From Rhodospirillales bacterium (lineage in GTDB: Bacteria > Pseudomonadota > Alphaproteobacteria > Rhodospirillales > Shumkoniaceae), in assembly GCA_018432935.1 (NCBI GenBank), contig JAHDSF010000013.1, forward strand, positions 55,703 through 119,702: a stretch of 64,000 nucleotides of DNA, in the 5' to 3' direction. Of the stretch, positions 8,163 to 17,785 are shown in pieces; the stretch's first letter is position 1, and each line of letters opens with the position of its first letter. Made by a program: the position numbers and the translations under genes. The notes under the pieces were generated by a model. It did no database searches. It saw only the letters and a list, made by a program, of their open reading frames with translations, and had not been told where the DNA came from.

Positions 8163-10010
8163 ATGTACGGTGCCGGGGTTGCCGCCTTGTCGGCGGACGG
8201 AGTGGTTCCGCTTTCGGGTGTCTTCGCTCGCAATGACCAATGGCAGCAGCGCCGGGACTGGGACCGGGCACTGGAACGGATGACTCACGCGTTCCAGCCG
8301 GTCGTCAACGTCCACAGCGGGGTCTGCTTCGGTTACGAGGCGCTGCTGCGCGGATGGGAGAACGCCGGCTTCGCCTCGATCGCGGACGTTTTCGACGAGG
8401 CCTTCCGCGATGGTGTCCTCTACGCCGTCGAACTGGCGCTGCGCGACAAGGCGATCGCCCGATTCGCCCGGATTACCGGCTGCGAATCCCGGAAGCTGTT
8501 CTACAACCTCGACAACCGCTTCATCGAGCTGCCCGATTTCCAGCCCGGGGGGACCGCCCGCGTCCTCGAGAACCACGGCGTGCCTTCGACCGCTCTCATC
8601 CTGGAGGTCTCGGAGCGTCACGACGTCGACGGCGGGCGCAACCTCGAAAGGATCTTCGCGGTCTACCGCAAGCAGGGTTACCGGCTCGCGCTCGACGATT
8701 ACGGAGTCGGCTTCTCGCAGCTCCGAATGCTCTATTACTGCGAACCCGACATCATCAAGATGGACCGCTTCTTCATCTCCGGGATCCAGCACGATCGCAA
8801 GAAGGAGATGCTGGTGGGCCAGTTGGTCAGCATGGCCCATCTCATGGGCTCGACGGTGGTGGCGGAAGGGGTGGAGACGGAAGACGAGTACTTCGTCTGC
8901 AAGCGGCTCGGCTGCGACCTGATCCAGGGCTTTCTGGTCCAGCATCCGAGCGAGGACCTGGCGGCGCTGCTGCCCCGGTACCCCGAGATCGAGCTCCTTT
9001 CGAGCCGCGAGCGCCGCCACACCGGCAGCGACAGCGCCCTCGTCTCGGCCCGGCTGAAGACGGTGGAACCCCTCAACGTCACGGCATCGCTAACCGAGGC
9101 GTTCGGCTACTTCCGCGAACATCAGGACACGCCGTTCGTTCCGGTCGTCGACAATGCCGGCCAGCCTTGCGGCCTCATCCGCGAATCCGATTTCAAGGCG
9201 TTCGCCTACTCCCTCTACGGCCGCGAACTGCTGCGCAACCCTTCCGTCGATCACCGGCTCCAACGATTCATTCGGCGCTGTCCGACGGTCAGCCTCTGGG
9301 ATTCGGTCGAGCGTATCCTGGAAGCGTTCTCCGCCTCCGAGAACCGCGACGGACTGATCGTCGTCGACAGCATGCGCTACGTCGGGCTGCTCGACGGCCT
9401 CGCCCTGCTGGAAATGCTGAACGAGAAGAACACCGTGGCGGCCAGGGATCAGAACCCCCTGACGCAGATGCCGGGCAACAACGCCATCTATCGCCATGCC
9501 TCGCAGGCCATGGGATGTGGCGACCGCCCGTTCGTCTTCTTCTACTTCGATTTCGACAACTTCAAGCCGTTCAACGACATCTTCGGGTTTCGCCAGGGCG
9601 ACCGGGCCATCCTGCTGTTCGCCGACATCCTGCGCAAGACGCTGATCGGACGGAACTGGTTCCTCGGCCATGTCGGCGGCGACGACTTTTTTGCCGCCGC
9701 CCATGGAATCAGTCGTGACGAGGCGCTCGACCTGGTGCGCAAGGTCACCGCCAGGTTCTGCAGCGAGATCACCGCCTTCTACGACCCGGAATCGCGCGCG
9801 CGAGGCCACCTGGAAGGCGTCGACCGCAACGGGACGAAACGGAGCTTTCCGCTGATGACGGTGTCCATCGCCATGCTCGAACTGCCGCCCTGGTCGATCT
9901 CGCTGTCGTTCGACGACGTCGCACCCGTCATCTCGGCGCTCAAGAACAATGCCAAGGCATCGGGGGACCATCTCTGCCAGGCAAGCCTGGTCGGCCCCGG
10001 CTGCGGGTGA
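8163..10010 (+). CDS. EAL-CBS-GGDEF c-di-GMP signalling protein
   Basis: A 615-residue soluble protein. The EAL domain comes first: YEALLRG (58-64), EVSE (148-151), LALDDYGVGFSQ (175-186), IIKMD (197-201), VAEGVETE (233-240) and QGFLVQ (255-260). All usual metal and catalytic residues of a c-di-GMP phosphodiesterase appear present. Residues about 295-425 form a CBS pair (FVPVVDNAGQPCGLI, then GLIVVDSMRYVGLL). The C-terminal GGDEF-type domain has FYFDFDNFKPFND and the active-site loop VGGDDF at 504-509, so the second acidic position is Asp rather than Glu. Domain order EAL-CBS-GGDEF is a known architecture. Cyclase activity is uncertain; phosphodiesterase activity is the better guess. ATG 8163 was preferred to an in-frame TTG at 8151 because of the preceding G-rich stretch. 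Confidence 0.87.
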   Translation: MYGAGVAALSADGVVPLSGVFARNDQWQQRRDWDRALERMTHAFQPVVNVHSGVCFGYEALLRGWENAGFASIADVFDEAFRDGVLYAVELALRDKAIARFARITGCESRKLFYNLDNRFIELPDFQPGGTARVLENHGVPSTALILEVSERHDVDGGRNLERIFAVYRKQGYRLALDDYGVGFSQLRMLYYCEPDIIKMDRFFISGIQHDRKKEMLVGQLVSMAHLMGSTVVAEGVETEDEYFVCKRLGCDLIQGFLVQHPSEDLAALLPRYPEIELLSSRERRHTGSDSALVSARLKTVEPLNVTASLTEAFGYFREHQDTPFVPVVDNAGQPCGLIRESDFKAFAYSLYGRELLRNPSVDHRLQRFIRRCPTVSLWDSVERILEAFSASENRDGLIVVDSMRYVGLLDGLALLEMLNEKNTVAARDQNPLTQMPGNNAIYRHASQAMGCGDRPFVFFYFDFDNFKPFNDIFGFRQGDRAILLFADILRKTLIGRNWFLGHVGGDDFFAAAHGISRDEALDLVRKVTARFCSEITAFYDPESRARGHLEGVDRNGTKRSFPLMTVSIAMLELPPWSISLSFDDVAPVISALKNNAKASGDHLCQASLVGPGCG

Positions 10011-10545
10011 CCACCGGCGACGCGCCGTCCGCTAGAGGCCCGGAAGCGCTTGCCCTCGACCTCCGATCCTTCCTGCCCTGGCACCTCGCATGTAATGCTC
10101 CTCCGGGCGGTAGGTCATCTTTGAGCGAAGAGCGCGGGCAAGGCGCGTCGCCGCGATCTTTGCGATCCGAAAAACCCTGATCGCGCCACCGATCCAACTG
10201 CCCATCGTCTGCTCCACGCTTCCGGCTCGTCGTCGCTCTCCCTGAACGCCAGGGCGCACCTTACGAGATAGCCGATCGCGCCGCGAAGGGACATTATTCG
10301 AAGGTCGACCGCGGGGCCGGCAGCCGTATACCCCTTCGAGCTCACGCCTTGCGCGTTATCCCACGTTTGTTGCCGGAGCGACCCTCGCCGCCATCTATCG
10401 GAGCAGACGGGAACCGGCGCGCTGAGGCCGCCGCGCGGCTTTCGTGGCGACGGTTGGCACCGCGAGTCCTTCAGCCCAAATACCTGCGATGGGCGCGCCG
10501 GGAGGTTGCCGCCGCCCGCCGCCTCGCCGGAGTGGGAGACCTGGG
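10011..10545. other. 535-bp spacer
   Basis: No large gene. A small minus-strand frame with a plausible ribosome-binding site is listed separately (10032-10205). No convincing promoter, terminator or repeat was seen. The phosphorylase frame is open from 10444, but the coding start is placed at 10546. Confidence 0.4.
10032..10205 (-). CDS. Possible small basic protein (57 aa)
   Basis: ATG at 10205 is preceded by GTGGAGCAGACG, a usable ribosome-binding site. The product starts MGSWIGGAIRVFRIAKIAAT, an amphipathic basic helix, and continues with RALRSKMTYRPEEHYMRG and a Gly/Arg-rich end. I recognise no family. It fills part of an otherwise empty spacer; an unused frame in GC-rich DNA is the main alternative. 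Confidence 0.25.
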   Translation of the reverse strand: MGSWIGGAIRVFRIAKIAATRLARALRSKMTYRPEEHYMRGARAGRIGGRGQALPGL

Positions 10546-13500
10546 ATGACGCCGATCAGCGCCCGCACCTTCGAGACACCCCGCGTCAGCAATCTAGACC
10601 TCAGCCGCATCACCGGCGCCTCCGGGCTGTCGATCGCCGTTCTGCCGAACGGCTGCGTGTTCGCCATCGAGTACCGGGACCGGGGCGGGCGAACCTTGAT
10701 CAACCAGGCCCAGGGCTCGCCACTCGACGGCGGGATCGGCCGGATGTACCTGCGCGTCGGGGGGCCGGAAGCGGTGATTGCCGAAGCCGTCGGACCGGGC
10801 GCGGACGTGGCCTTTGCCGCGGCCGACGACCGCTTCGTCTGGGAAGGCGAGACCGGCGGCATACGGCACCGCGTCCTGCTCTGGCTGCACCCGCGCCAGC
10901 GGTTGTGGCTGTGGCGGATTGAGCTGGCGAACACTGGCGCCCGGCCCGCACGATGCGATGCGATTCTGGCGCAGGATATCGGCCTGGGCGGCGACGGCTT
11001 CGTCATGAGCAACGAGGCCTATGCGTCGCAGTACGTCGATCACCACGTCGCCCGGCATCCGCTGTGCGGCCCGGTGGTCATGAGCCGCCAGAACCTCGCG
11101 CAGGGTGCCGCGCATCCTTGGGTCGCGCACGGCTGCCTCGAGGGCGCTTCCGCCTTCGCCACCGACGCGATGCAGCTGTTCGGCCCGCCGTACCGGGATG
11201 CGGGACGCATCGAACCCGAACTGCCGAACGAACGCCTCCAGCACGAAGTCGCCTGCGCGATCGTCCAGTCGCCGGCCGCCGAAATCGGACCGGGCGAAGA
11301 GGCGGCATGGACGTTCTTCGGCGCCTTCGAGCCCGACCACCCGGAGGCGTCGAGCAAGGCCGACCTCGAGATCGTCGACAAGGTTCGGCAGGCCTCCAGC
11401 GACTTCGGACCGGCTCCGGCGGCACCTCGCGCAGCGGCGCGAAGCCTGTTGCAGGAGGCGGCCCTCGCCCCGGGCGGGCCGTTGGACGAGACGGCGATCG
11501 CCGAACGCTACCCCGAGCGCAGGCACGAGGAACGGGCGGGCGGCACCCTGCTTTCGTTCTTCGTGCCGGACGGCTCGCACAACCGCCACGTCGTGCTGCG
11601 GGAAAAGGAGGCGACGCTGCCGCGCCGCCACGGGGCCATCCTGCGCACCGGCCAGGGCATGCTGGTCGACGAGACGACGATGTGCGCGACCTGCTGGATG
11701 CACGGGGTTTTCGCCTCGCTGCTGACGGTCGGCAACACCTCCTTCCATCGCCTGTTCTCCGCCTCGCGCGATCCCTACAACGTCACCCGCTCGGGGGGCT
11801 TGAGGATCCTCGTCGACGACGGCGCAGGCTGGCAGCTCCTGGGCGTACCGTCGGTCTTCGAGATCGGGCTCAGCGATTGCCGCTGGATCTACCGCCTGGA
11901 GGGGCGGACGGTCACCGTGCGTGCGCTCGCTTCGGGTGACGACCCGGCCATGCAGTGGCGGATCGCCGTCGAGGGCTCCCCCTGCCGCTTCCTGGTGTTC
12001 GGCGGCCTCGTCCTCGGCGAGCGCGAGTTCGAGCACGCCGGGCGGGTCGAGATCGACGCCCCAGGGCGTCGGATGGCGTTCCGCCCCGACCCTGCCTCCC
12101 TGTGGGGCCAGCGGTATCCGGACGCCGTCTACCATCTCGTCACCAGTACGCCGGATGCGATCGAGGCGATCGGCGGCGACGAGCTTCTCTTCGCGGACGG
12201 CCGGCCCTGCGGCGGCGCGTTCGTGGCGCTGCGGACGCACCCGACGGATGCGTTTGCCTTCGCCGTCGTCGGCGCGCTGACCGACCCGGCGCAGGCCGAA
12301 AGGCTCGCGACGAAATACGCCGGCGGCGTCGACGAGGCGGCGGGCCTCGCGGCGGCGCAGCGCTATTGGCGGCACATCACCCGGAATATGCGCCTGAGCG
12401 GCGAGGAGAAGAGCGTCGCTGCGCTCGATACCCTGTTCCCGTGGCTGGCGCAGAACGCGATCGTGCACCTGACGGTGCCGCATGGACTGGAGCAGTTCGG
12501 CGGCGCCGCCTGGGGCACCCGGGACGTCTGCCAGGGCCCGGTCGAGTTCCTGCTTGCGCTGGAGCACGACGCCGCGGTCAGGGAGATCCTGAAGATCGTG
12601 TTCGCGCAGCAGCAGGAGACGCAGGGCGACTGGCCGCAGTGGTTCATGCTCGAGCCCTACGCCGAGATTCGCGACCGCCACAGCCATGGCGACGTCATCG
12701 TCTGGCCCTTGAAGGCGCTCTGCGACTACCTGGAGGCGACCGACGATCTCGCCTTCCTCGGCGAACCGATCCCGTGGCGGCGCGAGGGCGACTTTGCGGC
12801 GACGGCGTACCAGGACCCGGTGGCGGCGCACGTGACGAAGCTGCTGGCCACCGTGCGCGAGCGCTTCATCCCCGGCACGCACCTGATCCGCTACGGCGAG
12901 GGCGACTGGAACGATTCGCTGCAGCCGGCCGACCCCGGCGTGCGCGACTGGATGGTGAGCAGCTGGACCGTTGCACTGCTGTTCCAGCAGCTGAACCGTT
13001 ACGGCGCGGTACTGGACCGCGCGGGCCGCAGCGGTGAGGCTGCCGAGTTGGTCGCCCTCGCGGACGCCATCCGTGCGGACTTCAGCCGCCACCTCGTACG
13101 CGACGGCACGGTCGCCGGCTACGCACTGTTCGATCCGGGCCGAGCGGAGCCCGAGCTCCTGCTCCATCCGGGCGATACCCGGACCGGCCTTAGCTACTCG
13201 CTCCTGCCGATGACCCGGAGCATCATCGGCGGGTTGTTCACGGACGACCAGGCGCAGCACCATCTGCGGCTGATCCGAGAGCACCTGCTGTTCCCCGACG
13301 GGGTGCGGCTGATGGACCGGCCGATGGCGTACCGGGGCGGTCCGGAACGGATCTTCCGGCGCGCGGAATCGGCGGCGTTCTTCGGCCGCGAAATCGGGCT
13401 GATGTACGTCCACGCCCATCTGCGCTACGGCGAGGCGATGGCGGTGCTCGGCGAGGCCGACGCGCTGTGGGAGGCCTTGCAGGTGGCCAATCCGGTGACC

Positions 13501-13815
13501 GTCGCCGGGCACGTCGCCAACGCCTCGCCGCGGCAACGCAACGCCTACTTCTCGAGCAGCGATGCCGCCTTCCCCGACCGCTACCGCGCCAGCGCCGAGT
13601 GGGAGCGGGTCCGCGACGGTGGCGTTGCCGTCGATGGCGGCTGGCGCATCTACTCCAGCGGCCCGGGCCTTTTCGCCAACCTGCTGCTCTGCCACACTCT
13701 CGGCATCCGCCGGCGCTTTGGACAGCGCATCGTCGAGCCGGTCCTGCCGCCCCGGCTGGGGCGGGTGGTGGTCCAGATGGACTACGACGGCGAACCTCGC
13801 CTTTGGGAGCTGTGA
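10546..13815 (+). CDS. GH94-type glycoside phosphorylase (cellobiose/cyclic glucan phosphorylase-like)
   Basis: A 1089-residue protein. The start ATG at 10546 (MTPISARTFETPRVSNLDLS) was chosen because the open frame before it is low-complexity Pro/Arg. The N-terminal half is a beta-sandwich of the kind found in GH94 (SGLSIAVLPNGCVFAIEYRD, then VLLWLHPRQRLWLWRIEL). The helical barrel contains FGGAAWGTRDVCQGPVEFLL, DWPQWFML and YGEGDWNDSL with DWND at residues 787-790, the motif that carries the general acid Asp in cellobiose phosphorylases and the C-terminal part of NdvB. There is no signal peptide, so it should act in the cytoplasm, phosphorolysing a beta-glucan disaccharide or oligosaccharide to sugar-1-phosphate. 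The exact linkage cannot be inferred. It stands alone, with no transporter beside it. Confidence 0.78.
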   Translation: MTPISARTFETPRVSNLDLSRITGASGLSIAVLPNGCVFAIEYRDRGGRTLINQAQGSPLDGGIGRMYLRVGGPEAVIAEAVGPGADVAFAAADDRFVWEGETGGIRHRVLLWLHPRQRLWLWRIELANTGARPARCDAILAQDIGLGGDGFVMSNEAYASQYVDHHVARHPLCGPVVMSRQNLAQGAAHPWVAHGCLEGASAFATDAMQLFGPPYRDAGRIEPELPNERLQHEVACAIVQSPAAEIGPGEEAAWTFFGAFEPDHPEASSKADLEIVDKVRQASSDFGPAPAAPRAAARSLLQEAALAPGGPLDETAIAERYPERRHEERAGGTLLSFFVPDGSHNRHVVLREKEATLPRRHGAILRTGQGMLVDETTMCATCWMHGVFASLLTVGNTSFHRLFSASRDPYNVTRSGGLRILVDDGAGWQLLGVPSVFEIGLSDCRWIYRLEGRTVTVRALASGDDPAMQWRIAVEGSPCRFLVFGGLVLGEREFEHAGRVEIDAPGRRMAFRPDPASLWGQRYPDAVYHLVTSTPDAIEAIGGDELLFADGRPCGGAFVALRTHPTDAFAFAVVGALTDPAQAERLATKYAGGVDEAAGLAAAQRYWRHITRNMRLSGEEKSVAALDTLFPWLAQNAIVHLTVPHGLEQFGGAAWGTRDVCQGPVEFLLALEHDAAVREILKIVFAQQQETQGDWPQWFMLEPYAEIRDRHSHGDVIVWPLKALCDYLEATDDLAFLGEPIPWRREGDFAATAYQDPVAAHVTKLLATVRERFIPGTHLIRYGEGDWNDSLQPADPGVRDWMVSSWTVALLFQQLNRYGAVLDRAGRSGEAAELVALADAIRADFSRHLVRDGTVAGYALFDPGRAEPELLLHPGDTRTGLSYSLLPMTRSIIGGLFTDDQAQHHLRLIREHLLFPDGVRLMDRPMAYRGGPERIFRRAESAAFFGREIGLMYVHAHLRYGEAMAVLGEADALWEALQVANPVTVAGHVANASPRQRNAYFSSSDAAFPDRYRASAEWERVRDGGVAVDGGWRIYSSGPGLFANLLLCHTLGIRRRFGQRIVEPVLPPRLGRVVVQMDYDGEPRLWEL

Positions 13816-13903
13816 AGCGCCCCCAAAGTTGGATCAATTTCGCCCCGGCGAATGCCGCCAAGCCGTACCCTGGCGACGAGCCCGTACCGTTCCCGCGAAT
13901 GCG

Positions 13904-13931
13904 TTGACCCGAACAGGCCGTTCGGTATTGT
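13904..13931 (+). promoter_or_regulatory. Sigma-70-type promoter of the three-component cassette
   Basis: TTGACC (13904-13909), 16-base spacer, TATTGT (13926-13931). It lies 57 bases before the start of the PgtC-like gene and within the only spacer upstream of it. Confidence 0.5.
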
Positions 13932-13987
13932 GGGATCGGGAATGTCTCGGGTCTCGAAGACGGGGCGCGATCCTTGCGAAACCAGTC

Positions 13988-15358
13988 ATGATGCCGGCCG
14001 TCCACCGTGCGCTCGGAAGGGTTGGAGCCGCCGCGATTGCGTTGCTCGCAACCGTGGCCGTGGCCGCCGAGCCCGAGAACCAGTTGTTCGTCGTTTCGTC
14101 GTTCCCGGAGAACGTCTATCAGCGCGTGACGCAGACGTTCGAGGCGGAAAACCGGGGGGTGAAGGTCTACGTTCTCAACAAGAAGACGCCGGCCGCCATC
14201 GCCTACGTCCAGGAGCGGATGCCCCAGCGCCCGGATGTCTTCTGGGCTTCCTCGCCGGACGCCCTGGAGGTTCTGAAGGAATCGGGCGACCTGGAGGCGT
14301 TCCGCCCCGAGGTTCCCGGCGTTCCCGCCATGCTGGGAAGCTATCCGATCAACGATCCCGACGGCTTCTACACCGGGTTCGCCGTTTCGGGCTATGGGAT
14401 GATGTGGAACACCCGGTACTTCGAGCGCAGGCTGCTGCCGCCCCCGAAGGGATGGTCGGACCTCCTCTCGCCCGCCTATCACCAGCACATCGGGATCACC
14501 GCGCCTTCCCGGTCGGGAACGACCCACGTCATCGTCGAAAGCATTCTCCAGGACCGCGGCTGGAATGCCGGATGGGCCTACCTGATGGAGATGGCCGGCA
14601 ACCTTGCGACGGTGACGGCGCGCAGCTTCAGCGTCGTCGAGGGAGTCAACAGCGGCCGCTTCGGCATCGGGCTGGTCATCGACTTCCTCGGCCGGGCGCC
14701 GAAGGCATCGGGCCTGCCGGTCGATTTCGCCTACCTGCCGAAAACGCCGGTGCTGCCGGCCAACGTGGCGATCCTGAAGGACGCCCGCAATCCGGAGCTT
14801 GCCAGGGAGTTCATCCGGTTCCTGCTGTCGAAGGCGGGGCAGCGGATCCTGGTCGAGCCGGAGATGCAGCGCCTGCCCGTGGTGCCCTCGACCTATGCCG
14901 AGGCACCGCCGGGCTACCCGAACCCGTTCCGCGATCCGCTGTTCGACCAGGCGATCGATTTCGACAGCCAGCTCTCACAGTCGCGCTACTACCTCGTCAA
15001 TGCCCTCTTCGATACCCTGATCACGTTCCGCGTCCGTCGCCTGAATGCGGTGTGGTCGGCCATTCACAGGGCCGAGGCGTTGCTGCTTCGCACCGACCAC
15101 GCCGATGCGCACGCCGCAGTAGCTCGCGCCCGGAGACTCGCCACCCACGTTCCGGTCACGGCCGACGAGGCAATCGACCCCGATTTCACTTCGATCTTCG
15201 TGCGCAAGCAGCCGGGCCGTTCCGTTCCCGAGCGCCAGATTGCCCGGGAAACGGAATGGGATCAGACGGTTTCGCGCGATCTGCAGCAGGCGCTGGCCAT
15301 CGCCGAGGCGCAGGCAACCTTTCTGGAGGGTCCCCTCACAGCGGGAACCGGGCCGTGA
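13988..15358 (+). CDS. PgtC-like periplasmic binding protein of a three-component sensor
   Basis: A 456-residue protein with a signal peptide (VGAAAIALLATVAVAAE, cleavage near residue 24). The mature part resembles iron/phosphate-type extracellular solute-binding proteins: QLFVVSSFPENVYQRVTQTF, WASSPDALEVLKESGDLEAF, SGYGMMWNTRYFE, FGIGLVIDFLGR and AREFIRFLLSKAGQRILV. No permease follows it; a histidine kinase and an NtrC-type regulator do, by direct overlap. This order is that of Salmonella pgtC-pgtB-pgtA, where PgtC acts as regulatory ligand sensor for phosphoglycerate uptake (established). The natural inference is that it binds the ligand in the periplasm and signals through the next gene. 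The last 120 residues form a helical extension typical of PgtC rather than of transport-only binding proteins. Confidence 0.8.
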   Translation: MMPAVHRALGRVGAAAIALLATVAVAAEPENQLFVVSSFPENVYQRVTQTFEAENRGVKVYVLNKKTPAAIAYVQERMPQRPDVFWASSPDALEVLKESGDLEAFRPEVPGVPAMLGSYPINDPDGFYTGFAVSGYGMMWNTRYFERRLLPPPKGWSDLLSPAYHQHIGITAPSRSGTTHVIVESILQDRGWNAGWAYLMEMAGNLATVTARSFSVVEGVNSGRFGIGLVIDFLGRAPKASGLPVDFAYLPKTPVLPANVAILKDARNPELAREFIRFLLSKAGQRILVEPEMQRLPVVPSTYAEAPPGYPNPFRDPLFDQAIDFDSQLSQSRYYLVNALFDTLITFRVRRLNAVWSAIHRAEALLLRTDHADAHAAVARARRLATHVPVTADEAIDPDFTSIFVRKQPGRSVPERQIARETEWDQTVSRDLQQALAIAEAQATFLEGPLTAGTGP

Positions 15359-17781
15359 CCACTCGGTTCAGGATCGGCATCCGGGCTCGGCTGTTCATGG
15401 CGTTCGGCACCGTGGCGGCGATGACCGTGGTCGCCACCGTGGCGGCGTGGATATCGTTCGCGAACCTCAGCGAAAGCCTGGAAAGAGTGGCGAACACCCA
15501 CGTCCTGGCGATGGCTTCGGCGGCGCAGCTTGCCGAATCCGGCGGCGCGATCATTGCCACGGCGCCTGCCCTCATCGCAGCCGCCGACGAACAAGAGCAA
15601 AAGACGGTGTGGTTGGACCTCACGGTACTGCTGACCCGCATGTCGGCGCTGCTCGCCGAGATGAAGTCGCCTCTGGTCGATGACGGCTCGCGGTCGGCCT
15701 TGCAGCACCTGGTGGGGCAAATCGCCGCCAACCTGAAAGCGCTGGACACCAACGTCGATCGAAGGTTCGACCTCGCGGCCGGCAAGGCCGATCTCACGGC
15801 GCGGCTGCAATGGCTGCACTCCGACTTCCTGGACGAGATCGAGCCGATGGTGGAGGAGGCCCGGTTCAACATCCAGACTGCCCTGACGGCGGTCGACGTT
15901 CCGCCTTCAAGAGACGACCCCGCAGGGGTTCAGCGGCTTCGCGGGGAGATGGCCAAACGGGATGCCCTGGCCAAGATCAACGCATCGGGGAATCGCGCCA
16001 ACGGCCTTCTGATGCGGCTCGCCAATGCGGAATCCGAGGACGACCTCCAGTTCACGGTGTTCCTCCTGTCCCAGATTCGCGAAAGTCTCGAGAAGGATCT
16101 GGCGGTGATGCACGGCCTGGCCAGCAGCGTTTCCCTGCGCCAGGTCGTCTCCTCCATGCTGTCCTACGCCGACAGCGACGGCGATCTCGTGCGGATCCGC
16201 TCCGACGAGCTCCTGACGCTTGCGGAAGGCCGACTTCTGCTCGCCGGCAACAGGAAACTCGTCGACAACCTCAGCCGGATCATCCAGCAGCGCGTTTCGG
16301 CACTGGAAGCGGCGACAAAGCAGGCCACGCAGACCTCCTCGGCGTCCATCGCGCGCGGCAAGTACTTCCTGGCAGCCATTGCGACGGCGAGCCTGATCAT
16401 TGCCGTGCTGGCCGGCTGGATCTATGTCGGGCGCAACATCGTCGGGCGCATCACCGCCCTCGGCGGAAGCATGCGCGCCATCGCGGCGGGAGACCTGTCG
16501 GCGCCGGTGCCGACCGGTGGCAACGACGAGATCGCCGAGATGGCGCAGGCGCTCCTCGTGTTCCGCGACACAGCCATCGAGGTCGAGGAAGCCAACGCCG
16601 AAGCCATCATCGACAACACCATGGCCGGCATGGTTGCCACCGGACGGACCGGCATCATCGAGTTCTTCAACCCGTCCGCCGAGGCGCTGTTCGGCTATGC
16701 GTCCCCCGAGATCATCGGCCGCGCCTTGACCGACCTGATCGCCGAGCCGCACCGCCGAGCGGTCGAAGGCCTGTTCGAAACGCCGCCGGACGCGGTTGGC
16801 TGGGACGGCTCCGGCTATCTCGAAGCCGCCGGCCTCCACGCTGACGGCACCACATTCCCCATAGAGTTGGCCGTTCGCCTGTTCCACCAGCGCCAGCGGG
16901 TGCGGTTCATGGTGACCGTCCACGACGTGACCGAACGCAAGCACGCGCAGGAGCTCCTCGAACAGCGGGTTCTCGCCAAGACCAGCGACCTGCGCGCCGC
17001 CAACCGCCGGCTGCGCCGCGAAATCGACAGACACCGCAAGACTGAAATCGAGCTGCGCAACGCCCAGGACGAGCTGATCCAGGCCAGCAAGCTCGCGGCG
17101 CTGGGACAGATTTCCGCCGGCATCGTCCATGAACTCAATCAGCCGCTGGCCGCGATACGCTCCTACGCCCACAACGGCGCGGTTCTGATCGATCGCGAGC
17201 GGACCGTCGAGGCCCGCGACAACTTCGAGCGGATTTCGGCGATGACCAAGCGGATGGCCGAAATCACGACGCATCTCAAGAGCTTCGCCCGGCGTCCGTC
17301 CGCCGGGGCCGAGGTCGTGAACCTGCGCACGGTCGTGAGCAACGCGCTATCCTTGTTCCGCGATCGCATCGCCAAGCAGGAGGTCACGGTCGAGGTGCGG
17401 TTCCCGCGCCGCGACCTGATGGTGCTCGGCGAAGAGACCCGCATGGAGCAGGTCGTCATCAACCTCGTCGCCAACGCTCTCGACGCCATGGACGGCTGTT
17501 CCGAACGGTCCCTTCATGTCGTCGTCCGGCGCCGCAACGGCCGGGCCGTGGTCGAGGTCGCCGACAGCGGATGCGGGATCGAGAAAGTGGACATCGGACG
17601 GATCTTCGACCCATTCTTCACGACCAAGGAACACGGAAGCGGACTCGGCCTCGGACTTTCGATCAGCCAGAAGATCGTCCGTGACTTCGGCGGCACCATC
17701 TGGGCGCGCGGGGCCCCCGGTAAGGGTGCCGTTTTCACGATCTCGTTCCCCGCCGTGGAGGAGAGGGTATCGAACGGATAG
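15355..17781 (+). CDS. PgtB-like membrane sensor histidine kinase
   Basis: An 808-residue protein that starts with GTG at 15355, overlapping the preceding stop (GTGA). Domains: membrane segment about residues 11-35; a long helical periplasmic region to about 335; second membrane segment FLAAIATASLIIAVLAGWIY at about 337-356; HAMP linker (RAIAAGDLSAPVP); a PAS domain (TGRTGIIEFFNPSAEALFGY); a coiled coil; then the kinase core with phospho-acceptor His592 in ISAGIVHELNQPLAAI, N-box NLVANALDAMD, G1 ADSGCGIE, F-box FDPFFTTK and G2 GSGLGLGLSI. This is the DctB/PgtB type that pairs with sigma-54 activators. The large periplasmic helical domain would contact the PgtC-like protein. Confidence 0.87.
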   Translation: MTTRFRIGIRARLFMAFGTVAAMTVVATVAAWISFANLSESLERVANTHVLAMASAAQLAESGGAIIATAPALIAAADEQEQKTVWLDLTVLLTRMSALLAEMKSPLVDDGSRSALQHLVGQIAANLKALDTNVDRRFDLAAGKADLTARLQWLHSDFLDEIEPMVEEARFNIQTALTAVDVPPSRDDPAGVQRLRGEMAKRDALAKINASGNRANGLLMRLANAESEDDLQFTVFLLSQIRESLEKDLAVMHGLASSVSLRQVVSSMLSYADSDGDLVRIRSDELLTLAEGRLLLAGNRKLVDNLSRIIQQRVSALEAATKQATQTSSASIARGKYFLAAIATASLIIAVLAGWIYVGRNIVGRITALGGSMRAIAAGDLSAPVPTGGNDEIAEMAQALLVFRDTAIEVEEANAEAIIDNTMAGMVATGRTGIIEFFNPSAEALFGYASPEIIGRALTDLIAEPHRRAVEGLFETPPDAVGWDGSGYLEAAGLHADGTTFPIELAVRLFHQRQRVRFMVTVHDVTERKHAQELLEQRVLAKTSDLRAANRRLRREIDRHRKTEIELRNAQDELIQASKLAALGQISAGIVHELNQPLAAIRSYAHNGAVLIDRERTVEARDNFERISAMTKRMAEITTHLKSFARRPSAGAEVVNLRTVVSNALSLFRDRIAKQEVTVEVRFPRRDLMVLGEETRMEQVVINLVANALDAMDGCSERSLHVVVRRRNGRAVVEVADSGCGIEKVDIGRIFDPFFTTKEHGSGLGLGLSISQKIVRDFGGTIWARGAPGKGAVFTISFPAVEERVSNG

Positions 17782-17785
17782 GGAC

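Noticed and set aside
10594..13695. A 1033-codon open frame on the minus strand opposite the GH94-type gene
   Set aside because: Its product is low-complexity Arg/Ala/Glu-rich with no motifs, and it mirrors a gene with clear catalytic motifs. Long antisense frames are expected in GC-rich coding DNA.
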